Positions 7,067 to 16,165 of a stretch of DNA of 64,000 nucleotides are shown here, piece after piece. How positions within the stretch are numbered: position 1 is the first letter of the stretch; each line of letters starts with the position of its first letter. A program made the position numbers and the translations under genes. The stretch is taken from the NCBI GenBank assembly GCA_030430165.1, contig JAUIGL010000021.1, forward strand, positions 1-64,000. The letters run 5' to 3'. A model generated the notes under the pieces. It saw only the letters and a program-made list of their open reading frames with translations. It was not told where the DNA came from and did no database searches. This DNA comes from a bacterium. Lineage in GTDB: Bacteria > Desulfobacterota > Binatia > HRBIN30 > CADEER01.

Positions 7067-8919
7067 AGGACCGAATGCTCGAACGCGAGCGGGTTGCGAA
7101 CGTTCGCAAGCATTGGGTGCGTTTGGTTACGGCCTGTAACAGCCGTTGCGTTTTCTGCTTGGATACCGACACGCCGCGCGGCATCTACCTCCTCGAGGAC
7201 GACGTCAAGCGAGAGCTGCAGCGCGGTCGCGACGAGCTCAACGCCGACAAGGTGATCCTGTCGGGCGGTGAAGGCTCGATCCACCCGAAGTTCGTCGATT
7301 TCGTACGCTACGCCAAGGAGATCGGTTACGATCGCGTGCAGACGGTCACCAACGGGGTGATGTTCTCGCAGCTCGACTTCTACCGCGCCGCGGTCGACGC
7401 CGGCCTCGGTGAGATCACCTTCAGCCTGCACGGCCACACTCCCGAGCTGCACGACCGCCTCACCGGAACCGAGGGCGCCTTTCGCAAGTTGATGAAGGGA
7501 ATGATGCGGGCGCTGCGCGAGGGGCAGATCATCGTCAACGTCGACGTCTGCATCAACAAGCAGAACGTCGCCTACATCGATCAGATCGTCGACCTCTGCC
7601 TGAAGGTCGGCGTGACCGAGTTCGACCTGCTGCACGTGATCCCGCAGGGGGTCGCTTTCGAGAACCGCAACGACTTGTTCTACGACCCGGTCGAGCACCT
7701 GCCGCGCCTGCAGAAGGTGTTCGGTTTGAACCGCCACCCGGGCGTCGTCATCTGGACCAACCGGTTTCCGGTCGAGTTCCTCGAGGGGTTGGAAGACCTC
7801 ATCCAGGACCCGCACAAGATGCTCGACGAGGTGAACGGGCGACGGCACCAGATACAGCGGTACCTGGACGAGGCGACACCGCTCGAGTGTCGCGACCCGG
7901 AGCGCTGCCAGTACTGTTTCATCGAGCCGTTCTGCAACACCGCCGATCGCGTCATCGGCAGGCAGAACCGAAGCGACTGGGAAGTCTGGTGGGTCGGCAA
8001 GGCCGAGCCGGACAACTGGTCGTACGCGGAGGTCGTGCCGGCAGGGCTGCCGTACGGATGCTCCTACATCGGCGTCGAAGTCGACGACCTGCCGGTGCTC
8101 GAGAGCCTCGACATTCCGGATTCGGTGGGCATCTACGCCAAGCCGCGCCAGCTGTCGCGGATCGTCAACCGCGACGCCTTGGCCAACCCGCTGTTGATCA
8201 GCGTCGGCGAACCGGAGCAGCTCGACGTGCTGCTTGGAACCGACGCGCTGCCGCTCGGCGTCGACGTCGAGATCCAGCTCAACCAGCGCACTGCCGCCTG
8301 GATGCTGCAGCACCGCGATCTCGTCGAGCGACATCTGTCGCGAGTGCGCGTGCACCAAACGGGCTACGAGTTTCTCAAGGAGGCCATCGCCAACGACGTT
8401 CGCGACCCGGCGCAGTTCTTCGCCGAGCTCGGCCTGCGGATTGCCGTCAGCGGGCTGCCCGCCTGCCTGACCCCCGACACCGAGCTGCGCGAGGCGCCGA
8501 AGGTTCTCGCCAAGGCGATGTTCGACATGAGCAACGGCCGCATCAACACTCGCGAGCTGGCGCGTACCCACGTCAAGGAAGGCTACTGGGGCAAGTCGCT
8601 GCGCTGCCGCGATTGCCGGATCAACGACCGCTGCGACGGAGCGCACATCAACTTCCTGCGCGACCAGGGCTTCGCCCAGCTGGAGCCGCTCGGCGAAGGA
8701 ACCTGGGCGGCCAACGCCGAAGAACAGATCCTCGGCTTGCGGCCGCAACCGCCGGCGCGCCTGCGCGACGGCAAGCCGATCGAGCGAGTGGCGCCGAGCC
8801 TGCCGGGTTTCGAAGGCCCGCAACCGCTGCCCGAAGAGCCGCTCCTGGTGCACACCCGCAAGGCGCGCGAAGCGCGCGAGCGTCGCTGGCAGCAACTGCG
8901 AGACGCTCCCCCCGCCTGA
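7048..8919 (+). CDS. Radical SAM/SPASM-type protein (CNSRCVFC)
   Basis: 623 residues from ATG 7048 (GAGG eight bases upstream), overlapping the previous gene. The [4Fe-4S] motif CNSRCVFC is at residues 30-37, with the SAM-binding SGGEGSIHP loop at ~72-80. A four-Cys group at 281, 287, 290 and 296 (CRDPERCQYCFIEPFC) probably holds an auxiliary cluster. The C-terminal half (~300-623) resembles a second, motif-less barrel and carries another Cys group, CRDCRINDRCDG. Such enzymes use a 5'-deoxyadenosyl radical, often on peptides (known for the superfamily). The substrate is not shown by sequence; proximity to HxsA-like precursors suggests peptide modification. No PqqD-type leader-binding domain is evident in the block. 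Confidence 0.85.
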   Translation: MDSEHLKDRMLERERVANVRKHWVRLVTACNSRCVFCLDTDTPRGIYLLEDDVKRELQRGRDELNADKVILSGGEGSIHPKFVDFVRYAKEIGYDRVQTVTNGVMFSQLDFYRAAVDAGLGEITFSLHGHTPELHDRLTGTEGAFRKLMKGMMRALREGQIIVNVDVCINKQNVAYIDQIVDLCLKVGVTEFDLLHVIPQGVAFENRNDLFYDPVEHLPRLQKVFGLNRHPGVVIWTNRFPVEFLEGLEDLIQDPHKMLDEVNGRRHQIQRYLDEATPLECRDPERCQYCFIEPFCNTADRVIGRQNRSDWEVWWVGKAEPDNWSYAEVVPAGLPYGCSYIGVEVDDLPVLESLDIPDSVGIYAKPRQLSRIVNRDALANPLLISVGEPEQLDVLLGTDALPLGVDVEIQLNQRTAAWMLQHRDLVERHLSRVRVHQTGYEFLKEAIANDVRDPAQFFAELGLRIAVSGLPACLTPDTELREAPKVLAKAMFDMSNGRINTRELARTHVKEGYWGKSLRCRDCRINDRCDGAHINFLRDQGFAQLEPLGEGTWAANAEEQILGLRPQPPARLRDGKPIERVAPSLPGFEGPQPLPEEPLLVHTRKAREARERRWQQLRDAPPA

Positions 8920-8928
8920 GGTCGAAGC

Positions 8929-9966
8929 ATGGCGAATCTCGGATATCTGCAGCTGACCCGAAACTGCTACCAGAACTGTCAGTTCTGCAGTAATCCGCCC
9001 ACCGGCGTGCACCTCGACGTCGTCCAGATGCGCGAGGAGATCGACCATCTGGTCGAGCTCGGCTACGACGGCGTGATTCTCACCGGAGGCGAGCCGAGCA
9101 CCTCGGAGCTCTTGCTGCCGGCCCTTGCCTACGCGCGCGAGCGCAAGCTGTTCAGCCGCATGATCACCAATGGCCAGAAGCTGGCCAACAAGGAGTTCTT
9201 TCGCGAGTGCGTCGACGCCGGTCTGACTCACATCCACGTCTCGCTGCACAGCTACCGGCGCGAGGTGCACGACTTCATCACGCAGTACGACGGCGCGTGG
9301 GACATCCTCGTCCAGTGCCTGGAAAACGTACCCGACATGGGGATCACCTGTGACATCAACACGGTGATCAACGTCTACAACTGCGATCACCTGCACGAGA
9401 ACGTGCGCTGGATCAGCGAGAACTTCCCGTTCATCCGCCACTTCGTGTGGAACAACATGGACCCCGACGGCAATCGCGCCGAAGAGCATCCGGACTGCAT
9501 CCCGAAGCACTACGAGTTCCAGAGGTCGCTCGAAAAAGCGATGGAGTACCTGGTGAGCACCGGCCGCTCGTTCCGCGCCGAGCGAGTCCCGCTCTGCTAC
9601 ATGCGCCGCTTCGCCTGGGCCTCGACCGAGGCGCGCAAGATCATCAAGGAAGAGGAGCGCTGCATTCGCTTCCTCGATTTCAAGGGATTCATTCATCAGA
9701 AGGAGTTCCTGCACGGCAAGGGAACGGCGTGTGACGCGTGCCGCTTCGATCCGATCTGCGCCGGCATGTTCTCGATGGCGAAGACCTACGATGAGCGTGA
9801 GCTGTCGCCGATCTTCGAAGACCCGCGCGACGTGATCGTGCAGGTGCTCGGCAAGGAACCCTCGCCGGAGCTGATGGAGCGCCTGATGGCGCGCCGGGGA
9901 CGTCGGTCGAAGACCGAGCAGCCGTCGGAGGAGCAGCGGCAGCAGGCGATGCAACGGGCGCTGTGA
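8929..9966 (+). CDS. Radical SAM protein (CYQNCQFC)
   Basis: 345 residues. CYQNCQFC lies at residues 13-20, right at the N-terminus, and the GGEPS SAM-binding motif is at ~47-51. The barrel ends near residue 200, and a short C-terminal region has the SPASM-like pair and downstream Cys CDACRFDPICAGMF, plus isolated Cys in PLCYMRRF and EERCIRF. The start ATG lies 9 bp after the previous stop, and the stop overlaps the start of the next gene (GTGA), so this belongs to one operon from 5246 to 12281. Substrate unknown; co-transcription with three other radical SAM-type genes argues for a multi-step modification pathway (inference). Confidence 0.88.
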   Translation: MANLGYLQLTRNCYQNCQFCSNPPTGVHLDVVQMREEIDHLVELGYDGVILTGGEPSTSELLLPALAYARERKLFSRMITNGQKLANKEFFRECVDAGLTHIHVSLHSYRREVHDFITQYDGAWDILVQCLENVPDMGITCDINTVINVYNCDHLHENVRWISENFPFIRHFVWNNMDPDGNRAEEHPDCIPKHYEFQRSLEKAMEYLVSTGRSFRAERVPLCYMRRFAWASTEARKIIKEEERCIRFLDFKGFIHQKEFLHGKGTACDACRFDPICAGMFSMAKTYDERELSPIFEDPRDVIVQVLGKEPSPELMERLMARRGRRSKTEQPSEEQRQQAMQRAL

Positions 9967-12281
9967 CGATGACGCGCCTCCTCTTCGTGAATCCTCCTCT
10001 CTGTCTCGACGAGGATTTCATCGACTATCCGACCTTCGCCAACCACGGCCCGCTGGCGTGCGCCGGTCTGGCGGCGCGCTCCGGCGCACAGGTCGAGGTC
10101 TACGATGCGTTCGCCCAGCCGAGCTCGGGCAAGCACGAACGCGCCGCCGGCGGATGGGTGCTCGGCGCGCCGCACGCCGACTTCGTCGAGCACCTGCCCG
10201 ATGGCGACTTCGACGTCGTCGTCCTCGGTGCGACGGTGTTCCTGCGCATCGAGAACGCGCATCCCGAAACGCGCGAGCTGGTCGCCGCTCTGCGCCGGCG
10301 TTATCCGGATGCGGTGCTGCTGTCGTGCGACGGCTACGTCGGCGGCCAGCATTACATGGACTACGACGGCGACAAGGTACTTGCCCAGTATCCGGAGCTC
10401 GATGCCATCCTGAAGTATCCGGGCGAGCGATTCTTCGGCGACCCCGCCTATCTGGCGACGTTGCGCGGCGCGCGCCGCGTGTTGCGCGACGCCGGCGAGC
10501 ACGCCGGCGATCCGCTCGAGCCGTTCTACCTGCTCGACGGGATCGATCTGGAAAACTTCGACCGCTTCCTCGATCGCTGCTTCGGCGACCGGCGCTGGGA
10601 GAACACGTTCGGCATCGACCGCGGCTCCCGCTCGTTCCTGTCGAGCAGCGGCTGCCCGCACCGCTGCATCTTCTGCACCAGCAACCCCGGCTGGCGCGCC
10701 ACCGGGCGAAAGATCTACCAGCCGATCCCGCTGCGCCGGCTACGCGATTGGGCCTACCTGCTGCGCACCGTTCACGGCGCCGAGCACCTGATCGTTCTCG
10801 ACGAGATGGTCAATGTGCGGCCCGACTTCAACGACCTCCTGCGATCGTTCAACGAGCTCGGCCTGCGCTACGATTTTCCAAACGGCATGCGCGCCGACCA
10901 CCTCGACCGCGAAGGTGTGGCCCTGATGAAAGGGCGTACCAACATCCTCAGCATCTCCGCCGAGAGTGCCGAGCAGGAGGATCTCGACGGGGCGATCGGC
11001 AAGGGGCAGAGCCTCGACGCGATCTACCGCGTCGCCGGTTGGGCCAAGGAGCTCGGCGTGCCGCTGATGATCCACTATATCATCGGCTTCCCGTGGGAGA
11101 CGCCGCGCCACATCACGGCGACGCTCGACATGGCGTGGGATCTGTACGAGCGCTTCGACGCGTGGCCTTCGATGCAGTTCGCCACGCCGATCCGCGGTAC
11201 CGAGCTGCACGAGCAACTGGTCGAGATGAAGCTGATCTCCGACGACGGTGTCGACCTCAAGGACGGCGGGCTGTTCCAGCACAAGCCGTGCTTCGACCCG
11301 CCGGGGTGCCCGCCGGGCTACGTCGCCAAGGCGCGCGCCGCCTTCGACATGAAGATGCAGGCGCGCCAGGCGCGCAAGCTGATCATGAACATTACCTACA
11401 AGTGCGCCAACCGGTGCGTCTTCTGCGCTACCGGCGACCGCGTCTCGGCGGCGATGGAATGGTCGAAGATCGACGAGATCCTGCGCGAGCACGCGGCGGC
11501 AGGCACCAACCAGCTCGACATCGACGGCGGCGAGCCGACCATGCACCCGCAGTTGATCGACGCGATCACCCTGGCGCACGAGCTCGGCTACCGGGCGATC
11601 AACGTCACCTCGAACGGACGCCTGCTGCGCGATCGCGAGCTCGCCAAGATGCTGGTCGAGAGCGGGATCACCCATTTGTTGCTGTCGCTGCACGGCGCCA
11701 CGGCCGAGGTGCACGACGCGTGCACCGACGTGCCGGGCAGCTTCGAGCAAGTGATGCAGGGCATCGATCACGTGATGGAGCTCAAGCCGGATTCGGTGGA
11801 TACCGGCATGAACGTCACCATCGTGCGCGACAACGTCGAGCACCTGATGCCGCTGACCGAGCTGGCGATCGCCAAGGGCTTTCCCAAGATCAACTTCCAG
11901 TTCACGACGCCGTTCGGTCGCGCCTGGGAGGACGTGGTCCCACCGCTCGAGCAGGCGGGGCGCGCAGTCATGGAAGTCATCGACGCCTACGGCGATCAGA
12001 TCGCGGTCCACGCGATCAACGCGCAGTTCTGCGCCATGCCGGGTTACGAAGAGTACGTCGCCGGCGACCTGCAGAAGCTCGGCCGCACGATGATCTTCGC
12101 CGCCGACCCGCGTTTTCCCGAGCAGGTCAACCTCTACGACTGGCTCGGCGCCAAGCGCGAGAAGCGCGAGGTCTGCGAGCAGTGCCCGTACACCGTGGTC
12201 TGCGAGGGCTTCCAGGTCTTCGTCGAGGACAAGCCCGACATGCGCGTCGAGCGGGCGCGGCCCTCGGTGGGGGCGGCTTAG
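9963..12281 (+). CDS. B12-binding-like protein with two complete radical SAM domains
   Basis: 772 residues. Residues 1-~190 look like a cobalamin-binding-type Rossmann domain (N-terminal LLFVNPPL, then DVVVLGATVF), although I do not see the canonical DxHxxG. The first radical SAM site CPHRCIFC is at residues 231-238. The second, CANRCVFC, is at 481-488 and is followed by IDGGEPTMHP and a terminal Cys group CEQCPYTVVCEG. Two intact cluster motifs in one chain is unusual. GTG 9963 overlaps the previous stop; ATG 9969 is an equally good start. Class-B radical SAM enzymes with B12 domains often methylate unactivated carbons (family knowledge); the second domain may act on the same substrate (inference). 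The chain could also result from a fusion of two formerly separate operon genes. Confidence 0.85.
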   Translation: MTMTRLLFVNPPLCLDEDFIDYPTFANHGPLACAGLAARSGAQVEVYDAFAQPSSGKHERAAGGWVLGAPHADFVEHLPDGDFDVVVLGATVFLRIENAHPETRELVAALRRRYPDAVLLSCDGYVGGQHYMDYDGDKVLAQYPELDAILKYPGERFFGDPAYLATLRGARRVLRDAGEHAGDPLEPFYLLDGIDLENFDRFLDRCFGDRRWENTFGIDRGSRSFLSSSGCPHRCIFCTSNPGWRATGRKIYQPIPLRRLRDWAYLLRTVHGAEHLIVLDEMVNVRPDFNDLLRSFNELGLRYDFPNGMRADHLDREGVALMKGRTNILSISAESAEQEDLDGAIGKGQSLDAIYRVAGWAKELGVPLMIHYIIGFPWETPRHITATLDMAWDLYERFDAWPSMQFATPIRGTELHEQLVEMKLISDDGVDLKDGGLFQHKPCFDPPGCPPGYVAKARAAFDMKMQARQARKLIMNITYKCANRCVFCATGDRVSAAMEWSKIDEILREHAAAGTNQLDIDGGEPTMHPQLIDAITLAHELGYRAINVTSNGRLLRDRELAKMLVESGITHLLLSLHGATAEVHDACTDVPGSFEQVMQGIDHVMELKPDSVDTGMNVTIVRDNVEHLMPLTELAIAKGFPKINFQFTTPFGRAWEDVVPPLEQAGRAVMEVIDAYGDQIAVHAINAQFCAMPGYEEYVAGDLQKLGRTMIFAADPRFPEQVNLYDWLGAKREKREVCEQCPYTVVCEGFQVFVEDKPDMRVERARPSVGAA

Positions 12282-12300
12282 GGTGTACGGTTTTTTTTTT

Positions 12301-12388
12301 GCCGCAGATGGACGCAGATCAACGCTGATGGGGTTCGCGGAAGCTGACGCCGATCAGCCATCCGTGGTGATCAGCGTCAATCTGCGGC
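12301..12388. repeat. Imperfect inverted repeat, REP-like (GCCGCAGAT...ATCTGCGGC)
   Basis: After a 10-T run at 12291-12300, GCCGCAGATGGACGCAGATC pairs imperfectly with the segment ending GATCAGCGTCAATCTGCGGC near 12388. This type of GCAGAT/ACGC hairpin is a common dispersed intergenic repeat in several phyla (from memory). With the T-run it could also help terminate minus-strand or attenuate plus-strand transcription. Confidence 0.5.
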
Positions 12389-12391
12389 TAA

Positions 12392-12551
12392 CAGCCCGTT
12401 GAAAAAGTAGACCAGGCTGCAAATGGATCTCTCGCCCCAACTCTGCGTTGCCGAATCCTCAACAAAAGCTTTGGCTTTGCCTCCGGTTCGGCGCCTTGAT
12501 TTGGGACGAGATCTCTCATTTTCGCCTCTGCCCTACTTTTTCAACGGACTG
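12392..12551. mobile_element. MITE-like element with ~18-bp terminal inverted repeats
   Basis: CAGCCCGTTGAAAAAGTAG at the left end (12392-12410) is the near reverse complement of CTACTTTTCAACGGACTG at the right end (12534-12551). Inner segments AAATGGATCTCTCGCCCC and GGGACGAGATCTCTCATTT also pair imperfectly, so almost the whole 160 bp can fold into one hairpin. No ORF lies inside. The size and symmetry fit a non-autonomous miniature transposable element; target-site duplications are not obvious. Confidence 0.55.
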
Positions 12552-12577
12552 CTAGTCTCCGAGCCGAAATCCAACCG

Positions 12578-13504
12578 ATGCAATCCGCGCTAGAATCCAG
12601 CCCCTGGGGCGAGTACCAGGACGTCCTGGTCGACGTGCAGATCGGCTACGCCTGCAACGTGCAGTGTGATTACTGCTCGATCACCGACGAGATGCGCGAG
12701 CAGAACATGTCGATCGCGTCGGTGATGGATATTCTCTCCGACGCGAGAGCGCGCGGCGCCACCCGAGTCGCCTTCGGCGGTGGTGAGCCGACCATCCGGC
12801 GCGGCTTGATCCCGCTGGTTCGCTGGTGTCGAGACCGCGGTTACACGGCGATCAAAGTCGCCTCGAACGGGATGATGTACTCGTATCCGGAGTACGCCGC
12901 CGAGGCAGTCGACGCCGGCCTCAACGAGTTCCACATTTCGTTCATGGCGCATACGCCCGAGCTCTACGCCAGCATCATGGGCCGCGACGACGCCTTCGAG
13001 CTGGTCAATCGAGGGGTCGCCAACCTCGCCAAGCTCGGCCACAAGCCGGTCGGCGATCTGATCATCAAGAACGATACCTGGATGCACCTCGCCGACATCG
13101 TCGACTACTGGGCCGGCAAGGGGATCGAGAAGTTCAACCTCTGGCTGGTTTCACTCTCCGACCGCAACCAAACCAACCTCGGATCGTTGTTGCGAGTCAG
13201 CGAGATGCGCGAGGGGATCTTCGCCGCTTTCGAGAAGGGGCGCGAGCTCGGCGTTACGGTGCTGTCGCGCCACATTCCCCGCTGCATGCTGCCCGGCTAC
13301 GAGGAAAACGTCGCCGATTTGCGCGAGGACCGAGTGTTGGTGATCACCCCGCGCGCGACCTTCACCCTGTGGGAGTCGAAGATCTCGCCCAATGCCTACG
13401 GTCCGCGCTGCGAAGGCTGTCGCTACAAGGACGGCGAATGCCTCGGCCTGCGCGCCGACTACCTCGAGCGCTACGGCGACGACGAGGTGGTGCCGGTTCC
13501 CTGA
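12578..13504 (+). CDS. Radical SAM protein (CNVQCDYC), last of the block
   Basis: 308 residues. CNVQCDYC is at residues 26-33, FGGGEPTIRRG at ~66-76, and a short C-terminal Cys group (GPRCEGCRYKDGECLG) near 285-297 could bind an auxiliary cluster. It follows the double radical SAM gene after a 296-bp gap containing two inverted-repeat elements, so it may have its own promoter or have been separated from the operon by insertion. The motif spacing and barrel resemble those of 8929-9966 and 55886-57586. Substrate unknown. The gene after it is on the opposite strand, so it closes the plus-strand radical SAM block. Confidence 0.87.
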   Translation: MQSALESSPWGEYQDVLVDVQIGYACNVQCDYCSITDEMREQNMSIASVMDILSDARARGATRVAFGGGEPTIRRGLIPLVRWCRDRGYTAIKVASNGMMYSYPEYAAEAVDAGLNEFHISFMAHTPELYASIMGRDDAFELVNRGVANLAKLGHKPVGDLIIKNDTWMHLADIVDYWAGKGIEKFNLWLVSLSDRNQTNLGSLLRVSEMREGIFAAFEKGRELGVTVLSRHIPRCMLPGYEENVADLREDRVLVITPRATFTLWESKISPNAYGPRCEGCRYKDGECLGLRADYLERYGDDEVVPVP

Positions 13505-13535
13505 TCGGCTCCGCGCCGGAAACTCCGGCGCTGTA

Positions 13536-14990
13536 TCAGTGGCTCGCGGGAATCGTTCCGATTGCTTCGGCGAGCTCTTCGAGCCGGCGCTTCATCGCCG
13601 CGAGCCGCTCCGGCATCGCCGCGGCCAGGTCGTTCTCCTCGCCCGGGTCGGACTCGAGGTCGAACAGCAGGTCGTCGTGATCGTAGCGGGCGTAGACGGA
13701 TTCGCCTCCCTCGACGGCGAGCTTCAGCTTCCAGTTGCCTTCGCGGTAGGCGCCGATGGCGCGGCTGTCCTGGCGCGCGTAGAGGTAGCGGATACCGTCC
13801 TCGTCGCGCACCCCGGCGCCGCGCAGCAGCGCGGAGATGTCGGTGCCGTCGAGGTCGACCTCGGCCGGCGGCTCGGCGGCGGCCAGGCTCGCCAGCGTCG
13901 GCAGCCAGTCGACCATCGCCGCCGGATCGGTGATGACGCGGCCGCCTTCGATCTGGCCCGGCCAGTGCGCGATCAGGGGCACTCGCATTCCGCCCTCGAA
14001 GGTCGTGCTCTTGCCCTGGCGCAATGAACCGGCGGTGCCGCTGTCGTACCCTCCCTGCGGGAGCTCGGCCGACGTCTCCCAGAGTAGCCAGGGGCCGTTG
14101 TCGCTGGTGAACACGACCAGCGTCCGCTCCTCGATACCGAGTGCGGCGAGCTCGGCGAGGATCTGACCGACGCTCCAGTCGAGCTCTTCGATGACGTCGC
14201 CGTACAGTCCGCCGGCCGAGGTGCCGAGGAAGTCGGCGGATGCATAGAGCGGGACGTGCGGCACGTGGGTCGGGTAGTAGAGGAAAAAGGGTTTACCGTC
14301 GGCGGTCGCGCGGCGCATGAAGTCGATCGCCCGTTCGGTGTATCGTTTGGTCAGTGTCTCTTGCAGCGCCGGCATCTCGACGATTTGGTCGCCGTCCATC
14401 AGGGGCACGCCCGGCCGGCAGTCCGGCAGCAGGGCGTTGCAAGGCCGTGTCGGCACTTCCTCGCCCGGATACTGCGGCTCGTTCATGTCGTTGCTGTAGG
14501 GAAGGCCGTAAAACTCGTCGAAGCCCTGGCGGGTCGGCAGGAAGTCTTCGAGGTGGCCGAGGTGCCACTTGCCGATCAAGGCGGTGGCGTAGCCGCGCTG
14601 GCGCAGGACCTCGGCGATCGTCACCGCTGCCGGCGACAAGCCGCTGCGGCTGTCGGGGAAGTATACCCCGCGCGGGTCGATCTCGTACCGAGTCGGTAGC
14701 CGTCCCGTCAGCAGGGCGATGCGCGATGGGGTGCACACCGGCGCGCCGACGTAGAAATCGGTGAAGCGGACGCCGTCTGCCGCCATCTGGTCGAGGTGGG
14801 GGGTGGCGATCAGCGGGTTGCCGTAGACGCCGAGGTCGCCGTATCCGAGATCGTCGGCGAAGACGAAGACGACGTTCGGAGGGGTGGCGGACTGGTCGTG
14901 GTCGTCGTCGCTGCCGCACGCCGCCACGAGCAGGGCGAGCAGCAGCCACCCAAGCGAACGAGAGCAGCGATGTCGGCGGTTGTGGTCCAT
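13536..14990 (-). CDS. Type I sulfatase, probable lipoprotein
   Basis: 484 residues. The N-terminus has a hydrophobic segment ending LLVAAC (lipobox, Cys25), so the protein is probably lipid-anchored. Sulfatase hallmarks follow: metal-binding FADDLGYGD at ~44-52 and the formylglycine site CTPSR with Cys86, then LLTGR. KWHLGH and the TSDNGP segment are further family motifs. It should hydrolyse sulfate esters in the periplasm or outside, after conversion of Cys86 to formylglycine by an activating enzyme not present in this window. It converges with the radical SAM gene ending at 13504 and diverges from the O-methyltransferase at 15140. No link to the peptide system is apparent. Confidence 0.92.
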   Translation of the reverse strand: MDHNRRHRCSRSLGWLLLALLVAACGSDDDHDQSATPPNVVFVFADDLGYGDLGVYGNPLIATPHLDQMAADGVRFTDFYVGAPVCTPSRIALLTGRLPTRYEIDPRGVYFPDSRSGLSPAAVTIAEVLRQRGYATALIGKWHLGHLEDFLPTRQGFDEFYGLPYSNDMNEPQYPGEEVPTRPCNALLPDCRPGVPLMDGDQIVEMPALQETLTKRYTERAIDFMRRATADGKPFFLYYPTHVPHVPLYASADFLGTSAGGLYGDVIEELDWSVGQILAELAALGIEERTLVVFTSDNGPWLLWETSAELPQGGYDSGTAGSLRQGKSTTFEGGMRVPLIAHWPGQIEGGRVITDPAAMVDWLPTLASLAAAEPPAEVDLDGTDISALLRGAGVRDEDGIRYLYARQDSRAIGAYREGNWKLKLAVEGGESVYARYDHDDLLFDLESDPGEENDLAAAMPERLAAMKRRLEELAEAIGTIPASH

Positions 14991-15139
14991 TGGCTGTGGT
15001 TTCCTATCGCGAGTTGGGTGGCGAGATTGCCGATCGGCGGTGCTCGCCCATCTGAGTCTGGTGCCACGGCTGGAGTCAAACGCCTTGAGTGCTGGGTCGC
15101 TTCCCCGTATGGGGTACGCGACATGATCGAGAACGACCG

Positions 15140-16165
15140 ATGAGCTCTCCCCCGGACCCCTCCCTCATCCTGGATACGGGATTCGCATTCTGGCGCTCCA
15201 AGGTATTGCTCACGGCAGTGGAGCTGGGCCTCTTCACGGTTCTCGGCGATCGGGCGATGACCGCCGAGCAGCTCGGCGAGGCACTTCATCTCCATCCGCG
15301 CGGCACCTACGACTTCTTCGACGCGCTGGTTTCGCTCGGCTTTCTCGAACGCGATGGCGATGGCGAGGCGGGGCGTTACCGCAACACGGACGAGACGGGT
15401 CAGTTTCTAGACAAGAACAGCGCGGAGTACGTCGGCGGCATCCTCGAGATGCTGAGCGCACGCCTATTCCGTTTCTGGGGCGATCTGCGCCAAGGGCTCG
15501 AGACGGGCGAGCCGCAGAACGAGATCCGGCACAGCAAAAAATCGATCTTCGACGAGCTCTATGCTGACGAAGCCAAGCTCGAGCAGTTCATCTCGGCGAT
15601 GAGCGGAGTGTCCCGCCCGAACTTCCGTGCCTTGGCGGAAGCCTACGATTTCTCGCAGCACGACACCCTGTGCGACGTCGGCGGTGCGTCCGGTCTGCTG
15701 TCGATCCTGGTCGCCGAGCGGCACCCGCGCATCCGCTGCACGTCGTTCGACCTCCCCGCGGTCGAGCCGATAGCCCGGCGCTCGATCGAGCGCGCCGGGC
15801 TCGCCGATCGCGTTGCGACGGCGAGCGGCGACTTCTTCGCCGAGCCGCTGCCCAAGGCCGACGTCGTCACCATGGGCATGATTCTGCACGACTGGGACCT
15901 GGCGAAGAAGATGCACCTGATTCGCGCTGCCTACGACGCCCTGCCCAAGGGCGGTGCCTTCATCGTCGTCGAGAACCTGATCGACGACGCGCGCCGCGAG
16001 AACACCCACGGTCTGCTGATGTCTCTCAACATGCTGATCGAGTTCGGCGATGCCTTCGACTTCACCGGTGCCGACTTTCGCGGTTGGTGCGAAGAAGTCG
16101 GCTTCGCACGAGTGGAAATCCGACCGCTCGGCGGACCGTGCAGCGCCGGCATAGCCTACAAGTAG
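15140..16165 (+). CDS. SAM-dependent O-methyltransferase (family 2, dimerisation domain)
   Basis: 341 residues from ATG 15140; the open frame extends upstream to 15089 but lacks a convincing start. The N-terminal ~95 residues form a winged-helix dimerisation region (LGEALHLHPRGTYDFFDALVSLGFL). The catalytic domain has SAM motif I DVGGASGLL near residue 180 and the downstream HDWD with the presumed catalytic His. This matches the plant-type/ubiquinone-like Methyltransf_2 family, which methylates hydroxyls of aromatic or polyketide-like small molecules. The acceptor cannot be deduced. It stands alone between a divergent sulfatase and a convergent secreted-protein gene. Confidence 0.9.
   Translation: MSSPPDPSLILDTGFAFWRSKVLLTAVELGLFTVLGDRAMTAEQLGEALHLHPRGTYDFFDALVSLGFLERDGDGEAGRYRNTDETGQFLDKNSAEYVGGILEMLSARLFRFWGDLRQGLETGEPQNEIRHSKKSIFDELYADEAKLEQFISAMSGVSRPNFRALAEAYDFSQHDTLCDVGGASGLLSILVAERHPRIRCTSFDLPAVEPIARRSIERAGLADRVATASGDFFAEPLPKADVVTMGMILHDWDLAKKMHLIRAAYDALPKGGAFIVVENLIDDARRENTHGLLMSLNMLIEFGDAFDFTGADFRGWCEEVGFARVEIRPLGGPCSAGIAYK

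Noticed and set aside
6922..9954. 1010-codon open frame on the minus strand across two radical SAM genes
   Set aside because: It is antisense to genes with intact CX3CX2C motifs and ribosome sites; composition is low-complexity Arg/Val/Asp typical of GC-rich shadows.
5246..13504. One of these radical SAM proteins as the missing HxsC
   Set aside because: I could not match any of them to HxsC features with confidence by eye; left as unspecified radical SAM proteins.
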